Source: Modestobacter caceresii | Lineage (GTDB): Bacteria > Actinomycetota > Actinomycetes > Mycobacteriales > Geodermatophilaceae | Assembly (NCBI RefSeq): GCF_000761485.1 | Contig: NZ_JPMX01000019.1 | Span: 24,897-88,896, forward strand | DNA: 64,000 nt | Direction of reading: 5' to 3' | Made by a program: the position numbers and the translations under genes | Shown: positions 38,886 to 48,071 of the stretch, piece after piece | How positions within the stretch are numbered: position 1 is the first letter of the stretch | How the letters are laid out: every line of letters begins with the position of its first letter | Notes under the pieces: model-generated | What the model was told of the DNA's origin: nothing | The model's database searches: none | What the model saw: the letters and a program-made list of their open reading frames with translations, nothing else

Positions 38886-39916
38886 GCCAGCCGCTGGTGC
38901 TGGGGTTCGAGACCTCGTGCGACGAGACCGGGATCGGGCTGGTGCGCGGGCAGACGTTGCTGTCCGACGCGCTGGCCACGTCCATGGCCGAGCACGAGCG
39001 CTTCGGCGGGGTGGTCCCGGAGATCGCCAGCCGGGCGCACCTGGAGGCGATGGTCCCGACCGTGCACCGGTCGCTGGCCGACGCCGGGGTGACCCTGCGC
39101 GACGTCGACGCGATCGCCGTCACCGCCGGCCCGGGGCTCACCGGCGCGCTGCTGGTGGGCGTGGCCGCGGCCAAGGCCTACGCGCTGGCCCTCGACGTCC
39201 CGCTGTACGGGGTGAACCACCTGGCCGCGCACGTCGCCGTCGACGAGCTGGAGCACGGCCGGCTGGCCGAGCCCGCGATCGCGCTGCTCGTCTCCGGCGG
39301 GCACAGCTCCCTGCTGCTGGTGCCCGACCTCGCCCAGGACGTGCAGGAGCTGGGCCGGACGATCGACGACGCCGCGGGGGAGGCCTTCGACAAGGTCGCC
39401 CGGGTGCTCGACCTGCCCTTCCCCGGCGGCCCGCCGATCGACCGCGCCGCCCGGGAGGGCGACCCGCGGGCGATCGCCTTCCCGCGCGGGCTCACCGGCC
39501 CCCGGGACGCGACCTACGACTTCTCCTTCTCCGGGCTGAAGACGGCGGTGGCCCGGTGGGTGGAGGGCCGGCAGCGGGCCGGGGAGCCGGTGTCGGTCGC
39601 CGACGTCTCCGCGTCCTTCCAGGAGGCGGTGGTCGACGTGCTGACCGCCAAGGCGGTGCGGGCCTGCCGCGACCACGGGGTCGACCACCTGGTCATCGGC
39701 GGCGGTGTGGCGGCCAACTCGCGGCTGCGCGCCCTGGCCCAGGAGCGCTGCGACGCCGCCGGGATCGTGCTGCGCACCCCGAGCCCGCGGTTGTGCACCG
39801 ACAACGGTGCGATGGTGGCCGCGCTCGGCTCCCGCCTGGTGGAGGCGGGAGTGCCGGCGGCGCCGATCGACCTGGGCGCCGACAGCTCCATGCCGATCGA
39901 CCTCATCAGCCGCTGA
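38882..39916 (+). CDS. tsaD: tRNA N6-threonylcarbamoyladenosine transferase TsaD
   Basis: TsaD transfers the threonylcarbamoyl group to A37 of ANN-decoding tRNAs. The 344-residue protein has [16 protein letters not shown] at the N-terminus, the metal-binding [16 protein letters not shown] (about 113-128), [31 protein letters not shown] and [14 protein letters not shown]. The ATG at 38882 overlaps rimI. It ends the tsaB-rimI-tsaD unit and converges on the methyltransferase gene. Confidence 0.96.
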   Translation: MSQPLVLGFETSCDETGIGLVRGQTLLSDALATSMAEHERFGGVVPEIASRAHLEAMVPTVHRSLADAGVTLRDVDAIAVTAGPGLTGALLVGVAAAKAYALALDVPLYGVNHLAAHVAVDELEHGRLAEPAIALLVSGGHSSLLLVPDLAQDVQELGRTIDDAAGEAFDKVARVLDLPFPGGPPIDRAAREGDPRAIAFPRGLTGPRDATYDFSFSGLKTAVARWVEGRQRAGEPVSVADVSASFQEAVVDVLTAKAVRACRDHGVDHLVIGGGVAANSRLRALAQERCDAAGIVLRTPSPRLCTDNGAMVAALGSRLVEAGVPAAPIDLGADSSMPIDLISR

Positions 39917-39942
39917 ACCACCGAGATGGCCATCCTGGTGGA

Positions 39943-41208
39943 TCAGGGCGCCGCGCAGACCAGCGCGGTGGGGGCGCCGGCGACGCGGGTGACGACGACG
40001 ACCGCGCTGTCCTCGCCGGGGCCGCGGAGCTGGCGGGCCAGCGTCTCGGGCTCGATCGGCGACCCCCGCTTCTTCACCACCACCCGGCCGACGCCGCGGG
40101 CGCGCAGCAGCGCCTTGAGCTTCTTCAGGTTGAACGGCAGCACGTCGGTCACCCGGTAGGAGCTCACCCACGGGGAGTCCGCGGCCGCGTCGGAGGTCAG
40201 GTAGGCGATCGTCGGGTCGACCAGGGTCGCGTCCAGCTCGGTCGCAGCCAGGGCGACCAGCCCGGAGCGGATGACCGCGGGATCGGGTTCGTGCAGCCAG
40301 CCGCGCACCGGGCCCGGCTCGGCGTCACCCGGGTCGGTGTCGGCGGTCAGCTCGTGCAGCACGCCGTCCCGGCCGACGACGGTGGCCCGGCGCCAGGTGC
40401 GCGACGGCGCCCGCCCCCACAGCAGCGCCTCGACGATCGACCCGCCCAGCGACACCCACTCGGCCTCCACCCCGGCGGGTACCCGGTCGTGGTCCAGCCC
40501 GGGTGCCACCTTGACCACGCACGTCGGGGCGGTGTCGAGCAGGGCCTGCACCGTCGACCACGGCGGGGACCAGCGGTCGGGGTCGAGCTGGCGGCGTCCG
40601 CCGGCCCGCCGGGCGGGGTCCAGGACGGCGGCGTCGCATGTGGCCACCCGACCCCCGATCGCGGCGGCCACCAGGTCGACCGCGTCCGCCGCGCGGATCT
40701 CGACCCCGCGGAGCCCCGCCGCCGCGGCGTTGAGCCGGGTGAGCTCGCGGGCGACCGGGTCCAGGTCGACGGCGACCACGGCGGCGCCGGCCCGGGCCAG
40801 CGCGATCGTGTCGGTGCCGGCGGCGCAGCCGAGGTCGACCACCGACCGGGCGCCGTCGGCCAGCAACCGGGCTGCCCGCCGGTCGGCGAGGAGCGGACGG
40901 CCGGCCTGCTCCAGCGCGTCGGCGGTGAAGAAGAAACGGTCGGCGTCGGCGCCGAAGGCCGGCCGGGCCCGCTCCCGCTGCCGGGCGATGCCCCAGGCCG
41001 GGCCGGCCAGCTCCACTCCCACCTCGGACCGCAGCCGGGTCAGCGCGGTGACGGCGTCGGTGCGGTCGGCCAGCAGCTCCCGCGCGCGGGTCAGCGCGGC
41101 CGCGCCGGCCGGGGTCGCGAGCGCCTGCAGCTGGCGCACCGCCTCCGCTGCCTGCCCGTCGGTCTCGTCGTCGTGGGGGTCGCCGGGCACCGGCACAGCG
41201 TGGCGCAT
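39943..41208 (-). CDS. SAM-dependent methyltransferase with C-terminal THUMP-like domain
   Basis: A 421-residue class I methyltransferase. After an N-terminal helical region (about 1-110), the SAM site is SVVDLGCAAGTDTIALARAGAAV (about 122-144), then AVDLDPVARE and [17 protein letters not shown]. The C-terminal end VTDVLPFNLKKLKALLRARGVGRVVVKKRG with SPIEPETLARQLRG fits the THUMP-like domain of an uncharacterised actinobacterial family. Target unknown, plausibly RNA. The ATG at 41208 is chosen because earlier codons run into the groS promoter. Divergent from groS. Confidence 0.8.
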   Translation of the reverse strand: MRHAVPVPGDPHDDETDGQAAEAVRQLQALATPAGAAALTRARELLADRTDAVTALTRLRSEVGVELAGPAWGIARQRERARPAFGADADRFFFTADALEQAGRPLLADRRAARLLADGARSVVDLGCAAGTDTIALARAGAAVVAVDLDPVARELTRLNAAAAGLRGVEIRAADAVDLVAAAIGGRVATCDAAVLDPARRAGGRRQLDPDRWSPPWSTVQALLDTAPTCVVKVAPGLDHDRVPAGVEAEWVSLGGSIVEALLWGRAPSRTWRRATVVGRDGVLHELTADTDPGDAEPGPVRGWLHEPDPAVIRSGLVALAATELDATLVDPTIAYLTSDAAADSPWVSSYRVTDVLPFNLKKLKALLRARGVGRVVVKKRGSPIEPETLARQLRGPGEDSAVVVVTRVAGAPTALVCAAP

Positions 41209-41236
41209 CGCCGTCCCCACCTGGGCGGGACCCCGG

Positions 41237-41266
41237 TTGAGCGGCTGGCACTCACATGGGTAGAGT
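41237..41266 (+). promoter_or_regulatory. groS promoter
   Basis: TTGAGC (41237-41242), an 18-base spacer and TAGAGT (41261-41266) form a good sigma-70-type promoter about 115 bases before groS. Its -10 lies inside the CIRCE element, so HrcA binding would block RNA polymerase. Confidence 0.8.
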
Positions 41267-41271
41267 GCCAA
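41245..41271. promoter_or_regulatory. CIRCE operator (HrcA site) of groS
   Basis: CTGGCACTC-N9-GAGTGCCAA is an inverted repeat matching the CIRCE consensus TTAGCACTC-N9-GAGTGCTAA at 15 of 18 arm positions. It is the heat-shock repressor site found upstream of groE in many Gram-positives. hrcA itself is not in the window. Confidence 0.9.
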
Positions 41272-41381
41272 TCGACACGGGCCGGGCCCCGACCCCCGCG
41301 ACGGCGAGGTCCAGCCCCCGTGCCACAGCATCAGCACCATCCATTCGAGAGCCCGTCCGACACCGAAGGGGGCGTCACGAC

Positions 41382-41690
41382 GTGACGACCGCTACCAAGG
41401 TCAACATCAAGCCGCTCGAGGACCGCGTGGTCGTCCAGGCCAACGAGGCCGAGACCACCACCGCCTCTGGCCTGGTCATCCCGGACACCGCCAAGGAGAA
41501 GCCCCAGGAGGGCACCGTCGTCGCAGTCGGCCCCGGCCGCGTCGACGACAACGGCAACCGGGTCCCGCTCGACGTGAACGTCGGCGACGTGGTCATCTAC
41601 TCGAAGTACGGCGGCACCGAGGTGCGCTACGGCGGCGAGGACTACCTCGTCCTGTCCGCGCGCGACCTGCTCGCCGTCGTGGAGAAGTAG
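41382..41690 (+). CDS. groS: Co-chaperonin GroES
   Basis: GroES caps the GroEL chamber. The GTG at 41382 gives 102 residues. The core is [51 protein letters not shown], with a recognisable mobile loop ([10 protein letters not shown]) and the roof region, and it ends [14 protein letters not shown] longer in-frame reading starts inside the CIRCE element but is not conserved. It is followed by three GC-rich hairpins and then groL after 165 bp. Confidence 0.97.
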   Translation: MTTATKVNIKPLEDRVVVQANEAETTTASGLVIPDTAKEKPQEGTVVAVGPGRVDDNGNRVPLDVNVGDVVIYSKYGGTEVRYGGEDYLVLSARDLLAVVEK

Positions 41691-41710
41691 AAGGACCCCC
41701 TGGCCCCCCA

Positions 41711-41749
41711 CCCGCTCGCGAGCTCGCGTGCGGGCCCCTGCAGGGGGCC
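41711..41749 (+). terminator. Two adjacent hairpins after groS
   Basis: CCCGC-T-CGCGAG pairs with CTCGCG-T-GCGGG (41711-41734), immediately followed by GGCCCC-TGCAG-GGGGCC (41733-41749). They begin 20 bases after the groS stop and probably terminate or attenuate transcription before groL. Confidence 0.6.
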
Positions 41750-41770
41750 GTGCAACACCACTGAACGACA

Positions 41771-41807
41771 CCGCCCCGGCGACCCGAACCACCGGGTCCC
41801 GGGGCGG
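41771..41807 (+). terminator. Third hairpin in the groS-groL gap
   Basis: CCGCCCCGG-C-GACCC (41771-41785) pairs with GGGTC-CCGGGGCGG (41794-41807) around an 8-base loop, a 14-bp stem with one bulge. It is followed by TCGTCGTCT and lies 49 bases before groL. It is a good terminator or attenuator candidate. Confidence 0.6.
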
Positions 41808-41843
41808 TCGTCGTCTGCCCCCGTTCTCCTCCGCACCACCTGA

Positions 41844-43496
<1,653 letters not shown>

Positions 43497-43518
43497 GCTG
43501 AGCGCGACCGGCTGACAC

Positions 43519-43550
43519 CCGCCCCCGTTCCCGTCTGGGAGCGGGGGCGG
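43519..43550 (+). terminator. Terminator after groL
   Basis: CCGCCCCCG-TTCCC-GTCT-GGGAG-CGGGGGCGG, a 14-bp stem with a 4-base loop, starts 22 bases after the groL stop. It separates groL from the GGDEF gene. Confidence 0.75.
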
Positions 43551-43640
43551 ACCCGTTCGTGGCCGCGGGCGCACCACCCATGAGGGTCAGTCCACCGAGA
43601 CAGGGGCTCAACGTGCCGTTCGCGCCGTCGATGGGGTGGG

Positions 43641-45254
43641 GTGCAGGACGTGGAGGTCGGTGAGCGGGCGGTGCCCCGCCCGGATCCGGCGACCCCTGAG
43701 GACGCCGTCGAGCTGGCGGCTGCCCTCGACGAACTGGAGGCGCTGTCCCGCTTCGACGTCGACGGCATCGGTGACCGGGCGCAGCAGGCCGAGGACGCCG
43801 CCCGCGCGCTGGGCGCACCCGAGCTGGAGCTGCGTGCCCGGCTGGTGCTGGCGGACCTGGCCCGACGGCGCGGCGACGTGGCCGAGGCCGGCCGGATCGC
43901 CCGCCAGGTGCAGCGCTGGGCCACCGACGCGGACGCCCGGCACGTGCTGTCCCGCAGCCACTTCCTGCTGGCGGCCGTCCTTCAGGAACTGGGCGACCTC
44001 TCGCTCGCCCTGGAGCACGCCGTCCAGTCCGTGCACCTGCTCGGCGACGAGGACCCGCCGGTGCTGCGGATCGACCACCTCGCCCGGATGGCCGACTGCC
44101 AGGGCCTGCAGGGTGACGAGGGAGCCCGGGAGCGCTACGCGGAGGTGCTCGGTCTCGCCGAGCAGCTCGGTGACGTGGACCGCCAGTTGCTGATCCTGAA
44201 CAACTGGGCCTACGTGGAGACGATCGCCGGCCGGTACGAGCGCGCACTGGGGCTGAGCACGCAACTGCAGGCACTCGCCGAACGGCACGGGGTGCCGCTG
44301 CACGTCGGACGGCTGGACACCATCGCCCGTGCCCTCTTGGGGCTGGGCCGGCTGGAGGAGGCGGAGCACGCACTGGCGCCGGGAACGGAGTCCGGGGCGC
44401 TGGACGCCTCGCCGGACGGGGACGCCGGTGCCGACTTCCTGCTGACCCTGGCCGAGGTGCGCCGTCGCCGAGGGCACGTGGCCGGCGCCCAGGAGGTGCT
44501 GGACGAGTGCGTGCGACGGTGCGAGCAGCACGGGCTGACCGCCATCCGGGTGCGCGCCCGGCGGGAGCAGGCCGAGCTGCACGCAGCGGGTGCGGACTAC
44601 AAGGCGGCGTTCGAGGAACACCAGCTGTACAGCCAGGCGGCGCTGGACCTCCAGTCCGCGCAACGCGACGCCCGGGCCCGGGCGCTGCAGGCGATGTACG
44701 AGGCGACCGAGGCGCGGCGGCAGAGCCGGCGCTACCGTGAGCTCTCGCTGCGTGACCCGCTGACCGGCCTGTACAACCGCCGCTTCGTCGACGACCAGCT
44801 CCCGCAGCTGCTGGACCGGGCGATCACGACCACCGAGATCGTCTCCGTGGCGCTGGTCGACCTGGACCACTTCAAGCGGGTCAACGACACGTGGTCGCAC
44901 GACGTCGGCGACCAGGTGCTCCGCGCGGTGGCGGCGGAACTCGAGGTCGCGGCATCGGGCGGCGCCGCGCCGGGTGGCTTCGCCGCGCGGATGGGGGGCG
45001 AGGAGTTCCTGCTGGTGCTCGTCGGCGGGGACCTGCCGCGCGCCGTCCGGCAGCTGGACGACCTGCGCCGGGCGGTCGCCGCGCACCCCTGGGCCGAGCT
45101 GGCCGACGGCCTCACGCTGACCCTCAGCGCGGGGGTGGCGACCACGGCCGGGGGCGCTTGGACGGCGCTCGCCGACCTGCTCAGCCGCGCCGACGAGCAC
45201 CTGTACGAGGCCAAGACCCGGGGACGGGACCGCGTCGTCAGCGACCTGGGCTGA
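43641..45254 (+). CDS. Soluble TPR-like/GGDEF diguanylate cyclase
   Basis: A 537-residue protein without membrane segments. Residues about 20-345 are helical repeats of TPR type (for example LAGLAEQL-like and AYVETIAGRYERALGLSTQLQ, LGRLEEAEHAL). A short coiled region (about 346-366) leads to a GGDEF domain with RDPLTGLYNRRFVDD, VDLDHFKRVNDTWSHDVGDQVL and active-site RMGGEEF (GGEEF at 452-456). The substrate and metal residues are intact, so c-di-GMP synthesis is likely. No RxxD inhibitory site precedes GGEEF. It lies between groL and whiD, a possible c-di-GMP input to development genes. Confidence 0.88.
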   Translation: MQDVEVGERAVPRPDPATPEDAVELAAALDELEALSRFDVDGIGDRAQQAEDAARALGAPELELRARLVLADLARRRGDVAEAGRIARQVQRWATDADARHVLSRSHFLLAAVLQELGDLSLALEHAVQSVHLLGDEDPPVLRIDHLARMADCQGLQGDEGARERYAEVLGLAEQLGDVDRQLLILNNWAYVETIAGRYERALGLSTQLQALAERHGVPLHVGRLDTIARALLGLGRLEEAEHALAPGTESGALDASPDGDAGADFLLTLAEVRRRRGHVAGAQEVLDECVRRCEQHGLTAIRVRARREQAELHAAGADYKAAFEEHQLYSQAALDLQSAQRDARARALQAMYEATEARRQSRRYRELSLRDPLTGLYNRRFVDDQLPQLLDRAITTTEIVSVALVDLDHFKRVNDTWSHDVGDQVLRAVAAELEVAASGGAAPGGFAARMGGEEFLLVLVGGDLPRAVRQLDDLRRAVAAHPWAELADGLTLTLSAGVATTAGGAWTALADLLSRADEHLYEAKTRGRDRVVSDLG

Positions 45255-45268
45255 GCGGACCCCGGACA

Positions 45269-45314
45269 GCCGAGAGGGCCGGTCCGACGCGTTCGTCGAA
45301 CCGGCCCTCTCGGC
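45269..45314. terminator. Bidirectional terminator between GGDEF gene and whiD
   Basis: A 15-bp stem, GCCGAGAGGGCCGGT with ACCGGCCCTCTCGGC, plus inner pairing CCGACG/CGTCG, lies between the convergent GGDEF and whiB-type genes. It is one of the strongest hairpins in the window. Confidence 0.85.
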
Positions 45315-45348
45315 ATCTCGTCAGCGGGGGAGGCCTCCCGCGGACGGA

Positions 45349-45648
45349 TCAGACCGCAGCGGCGATGGCAGCGGGCTCTGCAGCGATCAGCCGCGCTCGC
45401 TCCTCCTCGCTCATGCCGCCCCAGACCCCGTAGGGCTCGCGGACCGACAGGGCGTGCTGGAGGCAGGACTCGATGACCGGGCAACGTCCGCAGACGGCCT
45501 TGGCGGCGGCCTGGCGGCGCGCACGGGCCGGGCCGCGCTCGCCGTCGGGGTGGAAGAAGAGCGAGGTGCTCTCGCCCCGGCAGGAACCGTGCAGCTGCCA
45601 GTCCCAGACCTCGGCCACGGGGTTGGGCAGTCGGCGGATGTCAGCCAT
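45349..45648 (-). CDS. WhiB-family Fe-S regulator (WhiD/WhiB3 type)
   Basis: WhiB proteins bind a 4Fe-4S cluster and pair with the principal sigma factor to control development or redox responses. The 99-residue protein has the four cluster cysteines (C23, C53, C56, C62) in GSCRGESTSLFFHPDGERG and VCGRCPVIESC, and the signature EPYGVWGGMSEEER. RLPNPVAEVWDWQLHGSCRG resembles Streptomyces WhiD and mycobacterial WhiB3. The neighbours (groE to one side, bldM-like and guaB to the other) support this orthology. The ATG at 45648 has a perfect AGGAGG. Confidence 0.93.
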   Translation of the reverse strand: MADIRRLPNPVAEVWDWQLHGSCRGESTSLFFHPDGERGPARARRQAAAKAVCGRCPVIESCLQHALSVREPYGVWGGMSEEERARLIAAEPAAIAAAV

Positions 45649-46016
45649 TGGACCTCCTCGGCTCAGTGCACCGGGGGGTCTGCCCGGTCGCTTCCGGGCC
45701 GATGCCCGCTGCCGACGAGCCGCAAACACGACCGATCGCGTTCGTCGTGCGGGATCGGCCGAGTTGTGCTTCGGCCGCCGCGCGCTCACAGGTCGTCACC
45801 CGCGGGGGTGACGGCCACTGTCGCCGCGCTACCCACAGGATCAAGGTGATCACAGTGAGTGCCGACCACCAGGGTGGGGGACACCCCGACACCCGTCCGG
45901 GAGACCGGAGGTGCCGGCGCTCCCGGGAGCGAGGGGACCACCTCGCTCCGGCCACCCGCCCGGGCGACGCCCGGTCGGTACGCCGCCGGTTCCGACCGGC
46001 GCAGACGGGAGCAGTC
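45649..46016. other. Divergent intergenic region between whiD- and bldM-like genes
   Basis: This 368-bp gap is the longest in the window. It has no supported gene. It contains the 16-base BldM-box-like palindrome at 45796-45811 and two GACAC pentamers (45880-45884, 45888-45892) that resemble the core of the WhiA motif of Streptomyces. GGGAG at 46007-46011 is the ribosome-binding site of the bldM-like gene. I could not place either promoter with confidence. Confidence 0.6.
45796..45811. promoter_or_regulatory. BldM-box-like palindrome
   Basis: TCACCCGCGGGGGTGA matches, at all but one position outside the two free central bases, the palindrome TCACCCG-nn-CGGGTGA that I recall for BldM homodimer sites in Streptomyces. 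It lies 148 bases before the whiD-like start and 206 before the bldM-like start, so it could regulate either or both. Confidence 0.5.
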
Positions 46017-46775
46017 GTGATCGAGGACAGGACGCGGGGCAACGGCAGCGGTGGATCCGTCGTCTGGGTGTTCGACGAGCGTCGCCGGGTCCGGGACGAC
46101 GTCGCCGGCCGGCTGCTCGCCCTGCCCTTCGTCAGCCGCGTCGAGGCCGTCGCCGACCCGACGTCGCTGATGGCCCGGCTGGACAACCGCGTGCCCGACG
46201 TCCTGCTCGTCGGCACCCAGCGGGCGACCGACAGTGGGCTGTCCGTGGCCACCCAGGTCCTGCGTGCCCACCCGACGCTGCCGGTGCTCATGCTCGGGGC
46301 ACCGGACGACGCCGAGACCGTGCGCGCCGCGGTGTCCCTCGGCGCCCGCGGGTACCTCCGCTGGGACGCCAGCCCCCTCGAGCTCGGGCTGGGCCTGTCC
46401 CGTACCGGCATGCGCCCCGACGGCGGGCGCCTGCCCCACCAGCTGGCCCCTGCGCCGCGCAGCGCCCAGCAGGCGGGCGTGCTCGCCGGCGCACCCGCCG
46501 GCTCGGGCTGGGGTGGTGCCAGCCCGCTGGCCGGCCTGGCCCCGACCACGGTGCGCTCCACCGTGCCCGAGACGCCGCAGGTCGCCCTGTCCGCGCGGGA
46601 GATGCAGGTGCTCACCGGGATGAGCCAGGGCAAGAGCAACGCCCAGATCGGCCGGGAGCTCTACCTGTCCGAGGACACGATCAAGACCCACGCGCGGCGG
46701 CTGTTCCGCAAGCTCGGCGCCAAGGACCGCGCCGAGGCCGTGGCCACCGGCTTCCGCCGCGGGATGATGCACTGA
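46017..46775 (+). CDS. BldM-like orphan regulator with degenerate receiver domain
   Basis: A 252-residue protein. Its C-terminal LuxR-type HTH (LSAREMQVLTGMSQGKSNAQIG, then RELYLSEDTIKTHARRLFRKLGAKDRAEAVATGFRRG, about 191-249) is extremely close to Streptomyces BldM. The N-terminal receiver-like domain (about 14-120) lacks the phosphorylation set: the position of the acceptor Asp is glycine (PDVLLVG, residue 66), and YLRWDAS has Trp where BldM has Lys. A Pro/Ala/Gly linker of about 60 residues joins the halves. GTG at 46017 has GGGAG 5 bases upstream. Divergent from the whiD-like gene, as whiD and bldM are neighbours in Streptomyces. Confidence 0.88.
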   Translation: MIEDRTRGNGSGGSVVWVFDERRRVRDDVAGRLLALPFVSRVEAVADPTSLMARLDNRVPDVLLVGTQRATDSGLSVATQVLRAHPTLPVLMLGAPDDAETVRAAVSLGARGYLRWDASPLELGLGLSRTGMRPDGGRLPHQLAPAPRSAQQAGVLAGAPAGSGWGGASPLAGLAPTTVRSTVPETPQVALSAREMQVLTGMSQGKSNAQIGRELYLSEDTIKTHARRLFRKLGAKDRAEAVATGFRRGMMH

Positions 46776-46811
46776 GCTGACCCGGCCAGACGCATCTGAG
46801 CGCGGGCCTTG

Positions 46812-46869
46812 GCCGCCTGACCGACCGGTGAGCCGGGGCGTGCAGCGGCGGAACGGTCGCTGAGGTGGC
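46812..46869. repeat. Repeat hairpin, upstream copy
   Basis: A 24-base segment (46812-46835) beginning GCCGCCTGACCGACCGGTG recurs with 21 of 24 matches at 47996-48019, on the far side of the AbiEi/DUF559 gene. Here its first 16 bases also pair imperfectly (13 of 16) with 46854-46869, making a hairpin. It lies in the 203-bp gap after the bldM-like gene. Confidence 0.65.
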
Positions 46870-46978
46870 TCTACCGGACGAGGCCTGGCCGTGCCGGCCG
46901 TCGTCCACCGGACGACGGCCAGTCCACGGTGTCGCCTGACGCGGTCCGGGAGGACGTCGGTCCGCCGACGATCGACTC

Positions 46979-47995
46979 GTGCCTCCCCAGCTGCCCGGCC
47001 CGGTCCGTGTCGCCGCCAACGCTCGGCGGGGCCTGTTCAGCAGTGCCGAGCTGACGGCGGCCGGCGTCACCGAGCGGGAGGCCCGCACCGCGGTCCGGTC
47101 GGGTGCATGGGTCCGGCTGCGTCGTGGCCTGTTCGTCACCGCGGACGACCTGACGGTGGCGGAGGCAGCCGGGCGGCGCCACGAACTCGACGCCCTGGTC
47201 GTGACCACGGCGCTGGCCCGGCCGACTGCGGCGTTGAGCCACGCGACCGCGGCCCGGCTGTGGGGTCTGCCGCTGCCCACCGGCCTGCCCCCGGACGTCC
47301 GGCTGACCGACCCCCTCCGTTGGCGCACCGGCCCGGGCTACGTGATGGCGAAGGCGCAGCTCCCGGACGACGAGGTGACCGTCCGCGGCCAGCTCCGGCT
47401 CACGACCCCCGCGCGGACCCTGGTCGACACCGCACGGGAGTGGCCGGAGCTGCCGGCGGTCGCGGCGCTGGACGCAGCACCCCTGCGGGGCCTGGTCACC
47501 ACGGAGCAGTTGCAGGCGACCCTCGATCGGCACCGGTTCGCGCCCCGTGCTCCGCTGGCCGTCCGGGCGGTGGCCGCGGCGGACGGAAGGGCCGAGACGT
47601 GGCTGGAGACGAAGGGGCGGCTGCGCTTCCGCGCTGCTGGACTGCCGCCCTACCTGCCGCAGGTGGAGCTGTGGATCGACGGGCGGTTGGTCAAGGTCGT
47701 GGACGGTTGGTACGAGGACGCCGCCGTGGCCGTGGAGTTCGACGGCCGGGTCGAGTACGTCCGACCCGCGTACGGAGACCGCCCCGAGGACGTGCTCTTC
47801 GACGAGAAGCGACGGGAGGACCTGGTGCGGGCGACCGGGATCCGGTTCGTCCGGCTGGTCGACGAGGACCTCGGCCCGGGCTGGGCGTCGGTGGAGCGGC
47901 GAGTGCTCCGCGAGCTCGAGGTCCCGGGCCCGGCCGAGCGGCTCTTCCGTGCAGTGCCGCGCGACGTGGGGCGGGTGCGCGCCTCGCTGGGGTGA
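46979..47995 (+). CDS. AbiEi-like / DUF559 nuclease-like protein
   Basis: A 338-residue protein joining two modules. Residues about 18-55 (GLFSSAELTAAGVTEREARTAV, SGAWVRLRRGLFV) match the winged-helix N-terminus of AbiEi-type antitoxins, followed by the usual ALSHATAARLWGLPLP segment. The C-terminal part (about 203-310) resembles DUF559/Vsr-type endonuclease folds: AETWLETKGRLRF, VVDGWYEDAAVAVEFDGRVEY, DEKRREDLVRATGIRFVRL. No AbiEii toxin gene is adjacent. Function unknown; possibly defence or DNA repair. It occupies the place of sigD and its anti-sigma gene in Mycobacterium. Confidence 0.75.
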   Translation: MPPQLPGPVRVAANARRGLFSSAELTAAGVTEREARTAVRSGAWVRLRRGLFVTADDLTVAEAAGRRHELDALVVTTALARPTAALSHATAARLWGLPLPTGLPPDVRLTDPLRWRTGPGYVMAKAQLPDDEVTVRGQLRLTTPARTLVDTAREWPELPAVAALDAAPLRGLVTTEQLQATLDRHRFAPRAPLAVRAVAAADGRAETWLETKGRLRFRAAGLPPYLPQVELWIDGRLVKVVDGWYEDAAVAVEFDGRVEYVRPAYGDRPEDVLFDEKRREDLVRATGIRFVRLVDEDLGPGWASVERRVLRELEVPGPAERLFRAVPRDVGRVRASLG

Positions 47996-48056
47996 GCCGC
48001 CTGGCCGACCGGTGGACCGTGTCGCTCAGCGGTTCACCGGTCGATGAGACGGCTCA
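47993..48056. repeat. Repeat hairpin, downstream copy
   Basis: The repeat copy at 47996-48019 (GCCGCCTGGCCGACCGGTG at its start) overlaps the gene's stop region. The 22-base arm 47993-48014 pairs with an inverted copy at 48035-48056 at 18 of 22 positions across a 20-base loop. It may act as a terminator between this gene and the convergent DUF5319 gene, but its similarity to the upstream copy suggests a mobile or duplicated element. Confidence 0.65.
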
Positions 48057-48071
48057 GCCTCCGGGGTCCCG

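Noticed and set aside
41256..41381. N-terminal extension of GroES starting inside the CIRCE element
   Set aside because: The extra 42 residues are Arg/Pro/Ser-rich and unlike any GroES; the frame begins within the promoter.
46779..48060. Insertion sequence around the AbiEi/DUF559 gene
   Set aside because: The flanking repeats are imperfect and within hairpins, no transposase is present, and no target-site duplication is evident; reported only as a possible cassette.
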